A stretch of DNA of 54,112 bases from an uncultured Actinomycetes bacterium (lineage in GTDB: Bacteria > Actinomycetota > Actinomycetes > Nanopelagicales > Nanopelagicaceae): contig CAIMZW010000030.1 in the NCBI GenBank assembly GCA_903846075.1, forward strand, positions 1 to 54,112, in the 5' to 3' direction. Shown piece after piece: positions 16,919 to 26,596 of this stretch (the stretch's first letter is position 1; every line of letters begins with the position of its first letter). The notes under the pieces are model-generated. The model was not told the DNA's origin. It made no database searches and saw nothing but the letters and a program-made list of their open reading frames with translations. A program made the position numbers and the translations under genes.

Positions 16919-18084
16919 ATCACCAAGTAGTCGTCGTTGGGGCCGGACTATCGGGAATTGCAGCGACTCGATATCTGCAGAATTCGGGTGTTGATGTCGT
17001 GCTTTTAGAAGCATCAGATCGAGTTGGTGGGCGAGTTGCATCCGATCGTATCGATGGTTACATCTTGGATCACGGCTTCCAAGTTATTAATCCCGCGTAT
17101 TCGGAGATAGTTAGACTCAATGGTTTAGCCAATCTTGATTTCTGTCCCATTAATCCAGCAATTCGCTTCAGCCGAGAATCTGGCGATATCACCATGGGGG
17201 ATCCGAGAAAATCGGCCAAGTATTTGGCGAGCGCTCTAAGCCGAACGACTGGATTGACCAAAGAAAAACTTTCCTTTCTTAAATTCCTCACGACCAAACA
17301 GAGCCTAACCGAGAGTTTTGGATCGGCCTCAGAAAGTTTTGAAACATTTCTCTCCGAAGTTCTGGCACCATTTTTACGCGGCGTTTTTTTGACTGACCCC
17401 AAGAATGTGAACGCAGAAGTAGTTCGAAAAGTTATTCTTCCCTTTGCTAAAGCGACTCCGGGAGTTCCTCGATTTGGTGTTGGTGAATTTTCTACCGCCC
17501 TCGCCGCTCCCATAATTGATCTTCGCTTGCAACATGCTGTGGAAGAAATTTCCGATCACGTGATTCGAACTAATCGCGGCGAACTCTCAGCTGATTACAT
17601 CGTGATTGCAACCGACCCAACAACGAGCGCTCAATTGCTGAATTTGGGTCGAGCGCCTGTCATGCTCGCGAGCACCACTTGGTATCACTCGACTCCAGAT
17701 CAGATCGACTCAGCAAAAACCCTTGTCGTGGATGGGAAATCTCCACTTGTTAATTCGGTGGTGATGTCGGAAGTTTCCGAGGCTTATGCTCCTAACGGAA
17801 AGCATTTAGTTGCTTCAACATCTTTAGAACCGATCTCAGAGAGTGAAGTTCGAAAGTCCTTATCTAAACTTTGGAGTTCTGATACCCGGAATTGGGATTT
17901 GGTTGCCAAATATGACATCAAGCAATCGCTACCGTTGCACGTTATTTATCCTCAACCAGCGACTCGAAACGATATTTATATCGTTGGGGACAGCACGGCA
18001 TTGCCCTCACAACAAGGTGCCTTGCAAAGTGGGCGATTAGCCGCAGAATCGATTATCGATCAGATTCGACAAGCGCGGAGATAG
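16915..18084 (+). CDS. FAD-dependent amine oxidase-like oxidoreductase
   Basis: 389 residues. The FAD-binding GxGxxG is VVVGAGLSGIAATRYL at the N-terminus, followed by LLEASDRVGGRVAS (the GGR motif of the amine oxidase/phytoene desaturase/protoporphyrinogen oxidase group) and a C-terminal IYIVGDSTALPSQQGALQSG that closes the FAD site. The substrate is not clear; actinobacterial relatives are usually annotated only as NAD(P)/FAD-dependent oxidoreductase. A carotenoid or porphyrin desaturation role is possible but not supported by adjacent genes. The last 32 bases overlap the end of the convergent epimerase gene. Confidence 0.82.
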   Translation: MNHQVVVVGAGLSGIAATRYLQNSGVDVVLLEASDRVGGRVASDRIDGYILDHGFQVINPAYSEIVRLNGLANLDFCPINPAIRFSRESGDITMGDPRKSAKYLASALSRTTGLTKEKLSFLKFLTTKQSLTESFGSASESFETFLSEVLAPFLRGVFLTDPKNVNAEVVRKVILPFAKATPGVPRFGVGEFSTALAAPIIDLRLQHAVEEISDHVIRTNRGELSADYIVIATDPTTSAQLLNLGRAPVMLASTTWYHSTPDQIDSAKTLVVDGKSPLVNSVVMSEVSEAYAPNGKHLVASTSLEPISESEVRKSLSKLWSSDTRNWDLVAKYDIKQSLPLHVIYPQPATRNDIYIVGDSTALPSQQGALQSGRLAAESIIDQIRQARR

Positions 18085-18952
18085 CACCAAGTACGTGGGG
18101 ATAGTCGTAAGTGAACCCATCCTCGAGAAGTACATGAGGCATGACTTTTTTGGAACCAAGGATCTCGGTCGAGAATCCACCTAGCGCCAATTTGAGTGCA
18201 AATGCCGGAGCCGGAAATACCGCTGGGCGATGAAGTGATCTCGCCAAGGCGGCTGTGAACTCTTGATTGGTAACTGGATTGGGTGAAGTTAGGTTAACTG
18301 GCCCAGAAACTTTCGATTCCAGCAGATGGCAGATTGCCCGAATTTCATCGTGCAAAGTAATCCACGACCACCACTGTTGGCCCGAACCTAGGCGACCACC
18401 AAGGCCAAGTCGAAAGAGTGGCAACATTTTGCCTAAAGCTCCTCCGGTTGGATCGAGAACTAGTCCAGTTCGAATCTTCACCGTGCGAATATCTGGCCCT
18501 GCCAAGTCCGCGGCAGCTTCCCATTCTCGGCAGACAGTAGCCAAGAAATCATCGCCAGCCCGATCTGTCTCGACTACGGCTCGATTGCCCGATTCGCCAT
18601 ACCAACCGACGGCACTGGCGGAGATAAAGACAGAAGGTTTCACTTGCGCTACCGCATTAGCAATTGCTGTTGTTCCAAGCAATCGTGAATTAAGAATCTC
18701 GGCTTTATATTTTGATGTCCAACGACGATCACCAACGCCAACGCCAGCCAGATGAATGACCGCGTCTACGCCTTCTAAAGCATGAAGATCGACAGTGCCT
18801 GCTTGTGGATTCCAAGAAATCTCTTCGGCGGAAATTGCGTCGCGTCGTACTAGGCGTTGAACAGTATGGCCTTCACTTTTGAGATGACCCACTAGTGCAG
18901 TGCCAATCAAACCTGAAGCACCCGATATTGCGATGCGCTGTGGAGGTGTCAT
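18053..18952 (-). CDS. TIGR01777 family NAD-dependent epimerase/SDR protein
   Basis: 299 residues. An extended short-chain dehydrogenase with the dinucleotide motif ISGASGLIGTALV, VIHLAGVGVGDRRW at about residue 67 and the family-typical C-terminal region PAPAFALKLALGG (DUF1731). The physiological substrate of this family is not established; E. coli YfcH and M. tuberculosis Rv2216 belong to it. In M. tuberculosis it is also next to dlaT. It follows the E2 gene by 6 bases and is the last gene of the lpd-E2 operon. Confidence 0.88.
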   Translation of the reverse strand: MTPPQRIAISGASGLIGTALVGHLKSEGHTVQRLVRRDAISAEEISWNPQAGTVDLHALEGVDAVIHLAGVGVGDRRWTSKYKAEILNSRLLGTTAIANAVAQVKPSVFISASAVGWYGESGNRAVVETDRAGDDFLATVCREWEAAADLAGPDIRTVKIRTGLVLDPTGGALGKMLPLFRLGLGGRLGSGQQWWSWITLHDEIRAICHLLESKVSGPVNLTSPNPVTNQEFTAALARSLHRPAVFPAPAFALKLALGGFSTEILGSKKVMPHVLLEDGFTYDYPHVLGAISALVESDR

Positions 18953-18958
18953 CAGGCC

Positions 18959-20629
18959 CTATAAACCAAGATCGGATTCAAAGCGACCCTCTTCCAGGCG
19001 CTCTTTGAGAGTGACCAAGAATCGAGCAGCATCCGCGCCATCAACAATTCGGTGATCGTAGGAGAGTGCAAGGTAAACCATCGAGCGAATTGCAATCGTC
19101 TCGCCGCCATCTTCGCCCTTCATCACTATCGGACGCTTGACTACTGCGCCTAGACCCAAGATCGCAACCTGTGGTTGATTAATAATGGGAGTATCAAATA
19201 GTGCGCCCCGGCTACCAGTATTGGTGAGGGTGAAGGTGCCACCACCGAGTTCATCCGGAGTGATCTTGTTTTCGCGGGTGCGGGCTGCGACATCGGAAAT
19301 CTTGCGAGCAATTCCGCCAATATTTAAATCTCCAGCATCGCGAATGACTGGAACGAGTAAACCTTTTTCAGTCTCAACAGCCACACCTAAGTGTTCTGCG
19401 CCATGATAGGTAATTTGATCGCCACTAATCGATGAGTTAAGAACTGGATGTTGCTTGAGCGCCTCGCATACGGCAACCGCGAAGAAAGGTAGGAAGGTTA
19501 ACTTCACGCCTTCTCGTGCTTCGAATGCACCCTTAGCACGATCGCGAAGTCGAGCAATTTTTGTCACGTCCACTTCAACGACTGTGGTGAGTTGTGCACT
19601 GACCTGAAGGGATTCAACCATGCGCGCAGCGATAACTTTGCGAAGTCGCGTCATTGGAACCGTGGTTCCACGCAGCGGTGAGGCACTTACTGGGGCTGCT
19701 TTTGCGGCCGGTGGAGCGGCAATAGTTGGAGCTGGAGTAGCAGGTTTGGCAGCAGCTAAAACATCTTCTTTTCGAATCCGACCACCAATACCTGTGCCGG
19801 TAACTTTGGAAAGGTCTACTCCGTTATCCGATGCGAGCTTTCGTACGATCGGTGTTACGTAGAGATCATCATTAGTTGCAGAAGTTGGTTGTGCAGCAAT
19901 TGGTGCAGGAGCAGAAACCGGAGCAACAGGTGCCACTGGTACTGGAGGAGTAACAATCGGCGCGGCAGCAACTGGTGTGACAGGGGCTGGAGCAACGGGA
20001 GCAGGCGCCACAGGGGCCGCAACTGGTGCGGCTCCGGCTACGCCAATGAGAGCAAGGCGGGCTCCGACCGGAACGGTGGAATCGACGGGGACATCAATAG
20101 AGAGGATTACTCCGGCAACCGGGGATGGAATTTCAGTATCAACTTTATCCGTGGAGACTTCTAGCAGAGCTTCATCGACTGCTACTGAGTCGCCAACGCC
20201 TTTAAGCCAACGAGTAACGGTTCCTTCGGTGACTGATTCGCCAAGAGCAGGCATCGAAACAACGGTGCCAGATGTTGAAGGCGCGACTGGTGCCGGTGCT
20301 TCGGCCAAAACAGGTGCTTCGGCCACAACTGGAGCAGGAGTCGGAACAACTGTCGGGGCAACCGGGGCTGCAGGAGTTTCTACCGCCGCAGAACCATCAG
20401 CAATGATTGCAAGTTCGGCTCCGACTGGCACGGTCTGATCAATAGCAACAACAATTCGAGTGAGCGTTCCTGCGACAGGAGATGGAATCTCGGTATCTAC
20501 TTTGTCCGTGGAGACTTCAAGGAGTGGCTCGTCAACAGCAACCTGATCGCCTTCAGCTTTGAGCCAACGGGTCACAGTTCCTTCGGTGACGCTCTCTCCG
20601 AGCGCAGGCATTGTTACTGAAAAGGTCAT
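18959..20629 (-). CDS. sucB: Dihydrolipoamide acyltransferase (E2) with two lipoyl domains
   Basis: Core E2 of a 2-oxo acid dehydrogenase complex. It has 556 residues: lipoyl domain 1 (about 1-80, Lys43 in STDKVDTE), lipoyl domain 2 (about 121-198, Lys162 in the same motif), a long Ala/Pro/Val linker, the E3-binding domain near 256-292 ([15 protein letters not shown]) and the catalytic domain from about 320 with [12 protein letters not shown] near the end. The two lipoyl domains are close copies at DNA level. The M. tuberculosis orthologue DlaT serves pyruvate dehydrogenase, so sucB and dlaT are both possible names. It lies between lpd (E3) and the epimerase, with lipA/lipB nearby. Confidence 0.92.
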   Translation of the reverse strand: MTFSVTMPALGESVTEGTVTRWLKAEGDQVAVDEPLLEVSTDKVDTEIPSPVAGTLTRIVVAIDQTVPVGAELAIIADGSAAVETPAAPVAPTVVPTPAPVVAEAPVLAEAPAPVAPSTSGTVVSMPALGESVTEGTVTRWLKGVGDSVAVDEALLEVSTDKVDTEIPSPVAGVILSIDVPVDSTVPVGARLALIGVAGAAPVAAPVAPAPVAPAPVTPVAAAPIVTPPVPVAPVAPVSAPAPIAAQPTSATNDDLYVTPIVRKLASDNGVDLSKVTGTGIGGRIRKEDVLAAAKPATPAPTIAAPPAAKAAPVSASPLRGTTVPMTRLRKVIAARMVESLQVSAQLTTVVEVDVTKIARLRDRAKGAFEAREGVKLTFLPFFAVAVCEALKQHPVLNSSISGDQITYHGAEHLGVAVETEKGLLVPVIRDAGDLNIGGIARKISDVAARTRENKITPDELGGGTFTLTNTGSRGALFDTPIINQPQVAILGLGAVVKRPIVMKGEDGGETIAIRSMVYLALSYDHRIVDGADAARFLVTLKERLEEGRFESDLGL

Positions 20630-20643
20630 TACATGATCTCCTA

Positions 20644-22011
20644 TTAACCGTGAGCGTGAAGTGGTTTACCTGCAAGAGCTAGATGTGCTTCGCCAAGAGC
20701 CTCAGAGAGGGTTGGGTGAGCATGAATCAGGGCCGCGACATCAGATGCCTCTGCCTCCCAGTTGAAAATTAATTGTGCTTCAGAGATGAGTTCGCCTACG
20801 CGATCGCCCACCATGTGAACTCCCAAAACCGGACCATCTTTTTGACCAACTAATTTTACCGAGCCAGCAGTCTTGAGAATATTGGCCTTTCCATTTCCAG
20901 CCAAGTCATAACTCAATTCAACAACGTCGTAACCACGTTCTTTTGCTTGGGCGGTGGTCAAGCCAACGGAGGCAACTTCTGGTTCGGAATAGGTGACTCG
21001 AGGTACTCCATCGTAATTAATTGGACGAGGATTTAATCCAGCGATCTCTTCTGCAACCAAAATGCCCTCAGCAAAACCAACGTGAGCCAATTGCAAAGTC
21101 GGAATCAAATCGCCTACTGCCCAGATACCTGGAACATTGGTTCGGCACTTATCGTCGACCAAGATATAGCCACGATCGAGAGTGATACCGGCTTCTTCGT
21201 AACCAAGGTTTGCCGAAACTGGTCCGCGACCTACTGCAACGAGGAGAACTTCGGCGGTAAATGTCGCGCCATTTTCTAATGTGACGGTGACGCCAGATTC
21301 ATTACGAACAGCGGATGCAAAACGGGTTCCGAGTTCAAAGTTAATTCCGCGCTTGCGATAGGCACGTTCCAGTTGCTTGCTGGTTGATTCATCTTCTAAG
21401 GCAACCAAATGAGGCAAGGCTTCAATGATGGTTACTTCGGCGCCGAAGGATTTCCAGACTGAAGCGAATTCACATCCGATAACTCCGCCACCGAGAACAA
21501 TCACACTTGCTGGAACTTTTTCGAATTTCATTGCCTGTTCGCTGGTGACAATTTGAACACCGTCGATGTCCAACCCAGGCAGAGTCTTTGGGTAGGAGCC
21601 AGTAGCCAAAACAATATTCTTACCGGTGTATTGAGCACCATTTACTTCAATGACATTTTTGCCGACCAAGCGGCCGTGGCCCTCGATGTAGGTGATGTTT
21701 CGAGACTTCACCAAACCTTGTAAACCTTTATGGAGTTTGGAGATGACTCCATCTTTGTAGGCATTTACCGCCAACATATCAATCGAAATGAATTGGGCAT
21801 TAACACCAAAATCTGAGGCGTGACGAGCGCTGTCGGCAACTTCGCCAGCGTGCAGGAGAGCTTTGGTTGGAATGCAGCCACGGTGAAGGCAAGTGCCACC
21901 TAATTTGTCCTCTTCGACCAAAGCAACGCTCAGGCCTAGTTGTGCCGCTCGAAGTGCGCAGGCATATCCGCCGCTGCCGCCACCTAGAATCACAAGATCA
22001 AATTCAGACAC
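20644..22011 (-). CDS. lpd: Dihydrolipoyl dehydrogenase (E3)
   Basis: A flavoprotein that re-oxidises dihydrolipoamide with NAD in 2-oxo acid dehydrogenases and the glycine cleavage system. It has 455 residues from GTG 22011, fixed by GGAAGGG six bases before it. N-terminal FAD motif [14 protein letters not shown], redox disulfide [16 protein letters not shown] motif [14 protein letters not shown], second FAD motif WAVGDL, and C-terminal catalytic [14 protein letters not shown] are all intact. It is 14 bases upstream of the E2 gene, so E3 and E2 are made together. Confidence 0.96.
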   Translation of the reverse strand: MSEFDLVILGGGSGGYACALRAAQLGLSVALVEEDKLGGTCLHRGCIPTKALLHAGEVADSARHASDFGVNAQFISIDMLAVNAYKDGVISKLHKGLQGLVKSRNITYIEGHGRLVGKNVIEVNGAQYTGKNIVLATGSYPKTLPGLDIDGVQIVTSEQAMKFEKVPASVIVLGGGVIGCEFASVWKSFGAEVTIIEALPHLVALEDESTSKQLERAYRKRGINFELGTRFASAVRNESGVTVTLENGATFTAEVLLVAVGRGPVSANLGYEEAGITLDRGYILVDDKCRTNVPGIWAVGDLIPTLQLAHVGFAEGILVAEEIAGLNPRPINYDGVPRVTYSEPEVASVGLTTAQAKERGYDVVELSYDLAGNGKANILKTAGSVKLVGQKDGPVLGVHMVGDRVGELISEAQLIFNWEAEASDVAALIHAHPTLSEALGEAHLALAGKPLHAHG

Positions 22012-22130
22012 TATCGACCCTTCCAAAAAGATAATGAAGCCTATTCACCAAGAGTGGTTAAATCTTCTTTTAGTTCAGGCACTAATCCTGCCACGATTTT
22101 TAAGCACAATTCCCGCGGAAAGCCTCACAC

Positions 22131-23612
22131 TCACGGTTGTGACGCAACCAACTCGGCGAAGGTAACCAGCGAGCGTAGAGCTACACCAGTTCCACCAACC
22201 GGGGTATAGCCAAAAGGTTGGTCCTCGTTGTAGGCGGGGCTGGCAATATCTAAATGCAGCCAAGCCAAGCCAGGCTCGATGAATTCCCGCAGGAAGAGCC
22301 CAGCGACGAGCATTCCGCCCATGCGCTCGCCAATATTGGCAAGGTCGGCGACTGGAGAGTCGATGGAAGCGCGAAGTTCCTCAGGTAGCGGCATCGGCCA
22401 GAAACTCTCTCCGCTTAGGTCTGCAGCTTTGAGGAAGGTGCTTTGGATTTGCGAATCGTTGGTCATGGTGGCACTCACTCGTTTGCCGAGGGCGATCCCT
22501 TGGGCGCCGGTTAAAGTTGCCACGTCGATGATGCCATCGAGACCACCTTCTTTTTTAGCAAACTCAGCGGCTCGTACAAGTCCATCTGCCAGAACCAATC
22601 GACCTTCGGCATCCGGATTGAGCACCTCGACTGTTTTCCCGCCATAAATATAAATAATGTCGCCGGGATGGGTGGCCGTATCGCTCACCATGTTTTCTGC
22701 CAGCGGCGCCCAGGCATCGATGGCGATGGGCAATTTCAATTCCGCGATTGTCAGGACAGAAGCGATGACCGCGGCCGCCCCACCCATATCTGATTTCATG
22801 GCCTCCATGCCAAGTCCAGGCTTGAGGTTTAACCCTCCGGTATCGAAGGTGATTCCCTTGCCTACAAAGGCATAGCGACGTTTTGCTCGAGGTGGTGAAT
22901 AAGAAACTCGAAGCAGCCGAGGGGGATTGGCCGAACCTTGACCGACCGATGTAATGCCGCCATAACCTTTTGATTTGAGAGCAACATGGTTCATGATTTC
23001 TACTTTTAGCCCTAGCGGAAGTGCGCGTTTTTTCATGATTTGGCTGAAAGAGTCAGGAGTTAGGTGGCTTGCTGGAGTATTTACCAGGTCGCGAACCAAA
23101 GTCGTATAACGGGCAAGAATCTCGGCTCGTTTGATTGCCTTCTTAGCGGCAGTCGAGGGAGTTAATTGAGTGTGAATGGAAATTTTGGAAACTGGCGCGG
23201 GATGTTTTGTTTTGCTGCTTACCCGGAATTGATGAAATCCGTAAGATCCTAAGGCGGCGCCCTCTCCAATGGCGGCAAGGCCAGCCAGATCGGAATGAGG
23301 AAGGGCGAACGAGGCGGAGATATTTCCTGCTAGAGCTCGAGAGGCGGCACCAGCTGCTCGGCGCAAGACTTCATGGTCGAAATTAGATCGAGTTTCACCC
23401 AATCCGGTGACAACAATGATCCCGAATGATTCATCTGCAACTTTCAGAACCTCGTCACCTGCCCCAGTTGCACCCATCTTGCTTAAGGTGGAGAGCAATT
23501 TTCTCGAGCCAAGGTTCAACGAAGAGTGCAGCTTTAGGCTGGTTGCAGAATGAGAGAGCCCGACTACTAGTGGATCTCTGCCAACTTTGGTGACCAGTTT
23601 CAAGGAAGTCAT
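22131..23612 (-). CDS. pepA: Leucyl aminopeptidase, M17 family
   Basis: A cytoplasmic dizinc aminopeptidase that removes N-terminal residues from peptides. It has 493 residues, the usual length. The metal and catalytic residues lie in FVGKGITFDTGGLNLKPG (Lys, Asp), KSDMGGAAAV (Asp) and the M17 signature NPDAEGRLVLADG (Asp, Glu, Arg). It lies 119 bases upstream of lpd on the same strand, so it may be read through into lpd; no strong terminator is visible between them. gcvT starts divergently 94 bases away, and pepB and gcvT are also neighbours in M. tuberculosis. Confidence 0.95.
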   Translation of the reverse strand: MTSLKLVTKVGRDPLVVGLSHSATSLKLHSSLNLGSRKLLSTLSKMGATGAGDEVLKVADESFGIIVVTGLGETRSNFDHEVLRRAAGAASRALAGNISASFALPHSDLAGLAAIGEGAALGSYGFHQFRVSSKTKHPAPVSKISIHTQLTPSTAAKKAIKRAEILARYTTLVRDLVNTPASHLTPDSFSQIMKKRALPLGLKVEIMNHVALKSKGYGGITSVGQGSANPPRLLRVSYSPPRAKRRYAFVGKGITFDTGGLNLKPGLGMEAMKSDMGGAAAVIASVLTIAELKLPIAIDAWAPLAENMVSDTATHPGDIIYIYGGKTVEVLNPDAEGRLVLADGLVRAAEFAKKEGGLDGIIDVATLTGAQGIALGKRVSATMTNDSQIQSTFLKAADLSGESFWPMPLPEELRASIDSPVADLANIGERMGGMLVAGLFLREFIEPGLAWLHLDIASPAYNEDQPFGYTPVGGTGVALRSLVTFAELVASQP

Positions 23613-23706
23613 TTTTCTACCTCATTCTCAATGATTTGCGACGCCCACCAAGACTACGCGAACTTCAACGCACATGTGGCACCAGAGGTTGAGATAAGTT
23701 AGTGAT

Positions 23707-24822
23707 ATGAAATCTCCCATATACGAATGGCATGTTGCAGCAGAGGCAAAGTTGGCGGACTTTGGCGGGTGGGATATGCCCATTGAATATTCCAAGGGAG
23801 TTCATGGAACACCGGGTGGAGTAATCGCCGAACATACTGCTGTCCGAGAAAAGGTCGGGCTATTTGATGTCTCACACTTGGGAAAAATTTCTGTGGTGGG
23901 AGATGGAGCTCTAGAATTTTTAAATTTGGCAATCACAAATGACTTAATGAAGATCTCCTCCGGAAGTGCCCAATACAACTTACTCTGCAATCCAGATGGT
24001 GGCGTAATCGATGACTTGATTGTCTATCAGAAGAGTGAGTCGGACTTTTTCCTGATTCCTAATGCGGCAAATTGCGCCGATGTTGCATTGGTATTGAATG
24101 AGCGAGCGCCTGCTGGAATTTCGGTTACAAATCTTCACCAAGAATTTGGAGTCTTTGCGATTCAAGGTCCGGATTCACAAAAATTGCTCACTAATTTGGG
24201 ACTATCACCGGTTTTGGACTACATGCAATTCTCTGAAGTTGAGATTCCAGGTCGGCCCGAACTTGGGACAATCATCATCTGTCGCACCGGTTACACAGGT
24301 GAATTCGGATATGAACTTTTGCCCCATTGGGATGCCGCTCTTGCACTCTGGGAATTGCTCGTCGAGCAGATCGATGAATTAGATGGACGAGTATGTGGAT
24401 TGGGAGCGCGAGACACTCTGCGAACTGAGATGGGATACCCATTGCATGGGCATGAACTCTCCTTAGAGATTTCACCTCTTGAAGCCAATGCGGGATGGGC
24501 AGTGGCTCTGGGAAAGAGCGATTTCATCGGAAAGTCTGCGTTGCTTTCGGAAAAAACTGGCGGCTTAACTCGAATCTCTCGCGGCTTGAAAGTTTTGGAT
24601 CGCGCAATTCCACGCGCCGGAATGAGCGTCTTGAACTCTGAAGGTTCACTAGTAGGCCAAGTTACTAGTGGAACTTTTTCTCCAACTCTCAAGGTCGGAA
24701 TTGCATTAGCGCTACTTTCGCCTGAAATTAAGATTGGCGATGAAGTGACTATCGATGTTCGCGGACGAACCTCAACAGCAGTGGTTACTCGACCGCCTTT
24801 TGTTGAATCTCACGTTCGTTAA
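23707..24822 (+). CDS. gcvT: Aminomethyltransferase, glycine cleavage T protein
   Basis: Takes the aminomethyl group from lipoylated H protein, releases ammonia and makes 5,10-methylene-THF. It has 371 residues. The N-terminal folate-binding region has FGGWDMPIEYSKG and FDVSHLGKISV; the central CRTGYTGEFGYELL contains the conserved Arg and Gly residues; the C-terminal OB-like part includes GQVTSGTFSPTLKVGIALALL. gcvH and gcvP are not in the window. Its TAA stop shares the tetranucleotide TTAA with the stop of the convergent ABC ATPase gene. Confidence 0.95.
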   Translation: MKSPIYEWHVAAEAKLADFGGWDMPIEYSKGVHGTPGGVIAEHTAVREKVGLFDVSHLGKISVVGDGALEFLNLAITNDLMKISSGSAQYNLLCNPDGGVIDDLIVYQKSESDFFLIPNAANCADVALVLNERAPAGISVTNLHQEFGVFAIQGPDSQKLLTNLGLSPVLDYMQFSEVEIPGRPELGTIIICRTGYTGEFGYELLPHWDAALALWELLVEQIDELDGRVCGLGARDTLRTEMGYPLHGHELSLEISPLEANAGWAVALGKSDFIGKSALLSEKTGGLTRISRGLKVLDRAIPRAGMSVLNSEGSLVGQVTSGTFSPTLKVGIALALLSPEIKIGDEVTIDVRGRTSTAVVTRPPFVESHVR

Positions 24823-25571
24823 TTTTCTTTATTAGCAACAATTACTGGTCGGCCAGAATCCAAAGTGAAGACGTTGATTCGGTTGTCGAACGCCTCTTTC
24901 AATTCAGGAGAATGGATCACGGACTGGCTTGGCCCATCCAATAATTTTTTGCCCTCATGAATGACGACGATCCGTTCGGCATACATCGCAGCCAAAGTAA
25001 TGTCGTGCATAGTCGAAACAATCGTTACGCCTTTTTCCTTGAGAACTTCAACGTTGTTCAAAGTGGCAATTTGATGATGAAGGTCTAGAGCACTCGTCGG
25101 TTCATCCAGAAGAATCAATTCTGGTTCCTGCGCTAGCGCCCTAGCGATGAGTGCGCGCTGCATTTCACCGCCAGAGAGAGAAGTGACGAATTGACGGTGC
25201 AGTCCAAATAACTGAGTAAGTTCAAGAATTGAGTGAACAAGTTGACGGCTTGACGTGGATTCTCGCCCCCAACCATCTCGCTTCGAACGACCTAACATCA
25301 CATATTCGGCGACAGTCATCCCAACAGGAATGTTGGGATGTTGCGGGACAAAGGCAACATTTCGCTGGTGGTTGCGAAAAACCTCCACACCATTGTCACG
25401 AAGCGAGCCGGAATAAGGCGTCACTCCGAGAAGTGCCTTGAGAAAAGTTGTCTTGCCTGCTCCATTAGGTCCGACGAGGCAGGTCCAGGTATTTGTCGGA
25501 ATTTCAACATTGACATCTTTCAAAATAAATTTTGTTCCAACTCGGACGCATAAATCTTCTACAACGATCAT
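24819..25571 (-). CDS. ABC transporter ATPase, cobalamin/iron-complex type (BtuD/FecE-like)
   Basis: The 250-residue energising subunit of a BtuCDF-type importer. Walker A is GPNGAGKTT, the Q-loop is FVPQH, the signature is LSGGEMQRALIARAL, Walker B is LILLDEP and the switch His is in STMHD. It overlaps the permease gene by four bases (ATGA) and is the last gene of the binding protein-permease-ATPase operon. Sequence alone would allow ferric siderophore or heme as cargo; the cobalamin riboswitch in front of the operon makes B12 or a corrinoid the better call. Confidence 0.93.
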   Translation of the reverse strand: MIVVEDLCVRVGTKFILKDVNVEIPTNTWTCLVGPNGAGKTTFLKALLGVTPYSGSLRDNGVEVFRNHQRNVAFVPQHPNIPVGMTVAEYVMLGRSKRDGWGRESTSSRQLVHSILELTQLFGLHRQFVTSLSGGEMQRALIARALAQEPELILLDEPTSALDLHHQIATLNNVEVLKEKGVTIVSTMHDITLAAMYAERIVVIHEGKKLLDGPSQSVIHSPELKEAFDNRINVFTLDSGRPVIVANKEN

Positions 25572-26596
25572 CCAGTTACTCGCTTTCTACGCAGAACGAA
25601 GAGGAAAAATGGCGCCCCGACGAATGCGGTAATGACGCCGATAGGCAATTCGGCTGGCGAAAGCAGAGTACGTGCGCCTAGGTCGGCAAGAACCAAGAAA
25701 CTTGCGCCAATCATGGCGATAGTTGCAAGTGATCGATTTGTTACTCGGTGCGTGATTCCTCTGACCAAGTGTGGAACCACAATGCCGACAAACCCGATAA
25801 GCCCACTTGCGGAAACCGCAGTTGCCGTTGCAAGAGTTGCGGCGAGCACTGCGATGACCCGAAGTCGATTGGGGTTAATGCCTAGCGAGAAAGACTCTTC
25901 ATCGCTGAGCATCAAGCCATCAAGTTGTTTGGAGATCGAGATCAAAATCGCAATGGCAATAAGAATATAGACGGAAGACCATCGAACTATTGTCCAGTTG
26001 GCAGCGGTCAACTCCCCGAGAATCCAGGAGTAGACCGGTCTCAATGCGCTGCTGTGTCGTTGTTGCAGATAGGTCTGAATGGCGGTGGCAAAGGATCCAA
26101 CTGCTATTCCGGAAAGGAGTAACGAGTTAGGTTCGGCGAAAAATCGACCGGAAATAAAAAATGTAACAAGAACGGCAAGCACGCCACCGACAAAGGAGAA
26201 GAGGGGGAGAAGTGAATAAATATTTGCATGTGAACTCGTGATTGCCAAAGTCGCACCAAGACCTGCACCTGCGGCGGTTCCCAATAGATATGGGTCAGCT
26301 AAGGGATTTCTAAAAACTGACTGATAGACAGCACCGCTGGTCGCCAAGGCAGCACCAACGAGCCCAGCCAGAATTACACGAGGCAAACGTAAGTAGAGAA
26401 GAAGTGTTCGTTCTTGGCCAGTCAAACTTCCAGGAGCGCCTACGAGTGTTCGAAGAATCTTTTGAAAATTGATTGCGATGGGCCCAAAACTCAGACCCAT
26501 CACAACAACAACGAGCAGAATCAATCCGGCAACAAATGTGATTCGCCAACTCCACATCCGAGAGAGAGGTGGCGAGGATTGATTCGGCAGTTTCAT
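25568..26596 (-). CDS. FecCD/BtuC family permease
   Basis: A 342-residue integral membrane subunit with about ten helices, the normal size for BtuC-type permeases. Characteristic segments are LRLPRVILAGLVGAALATSGAVYQSVFRNPLADPYLLG near the N-terminus (given in part) and GLIGFVGIVVPHLVR, the coupling-helix region that contacts the ATPase. The ATG follows the binding-protein stop with no gap (TAAATG) and the end overlaps the ATPase start. Expression should follow the upstream cobalamin riboswitch. Confidence 0.94.
   Translation of the reverse strand: MKLPNQSSPPLSRMWSWRITFVAGLILLVVVVMGLSFGPIAINFQKILRTLVGAPGSLTGQERTLLLYLRLPRVILAGLVGAALATSGAVYQSVFRNPLADPYLLGTAAGAGLGATLAITSSHANIYSLLPLFSFVGGVLAVLVTFFISGRFFAEPNSLLLSGIAVGSFATAIQTYLQQRHSSALRPVYSWILGELTAANWTIVRWSSVYILIAIAILISISKQLDGLMLSDEESFSLGINPNRLRVIAVLAATLATATAVSASGLIGFVGIVVPHLVRGITHRVTNRSLATIAMIGASFLVLADLGARTLLSPAELPIGVITAFVGAPFFLFVLRRKRVTG

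Noticed and set aside
19977-20438. Plus-strand Ala/Gly/Thr-rich frames over the E2 linker
   Set aside because: Low-complexity antisense of the Ala/Pro/Val linker codons; no independent evidence.
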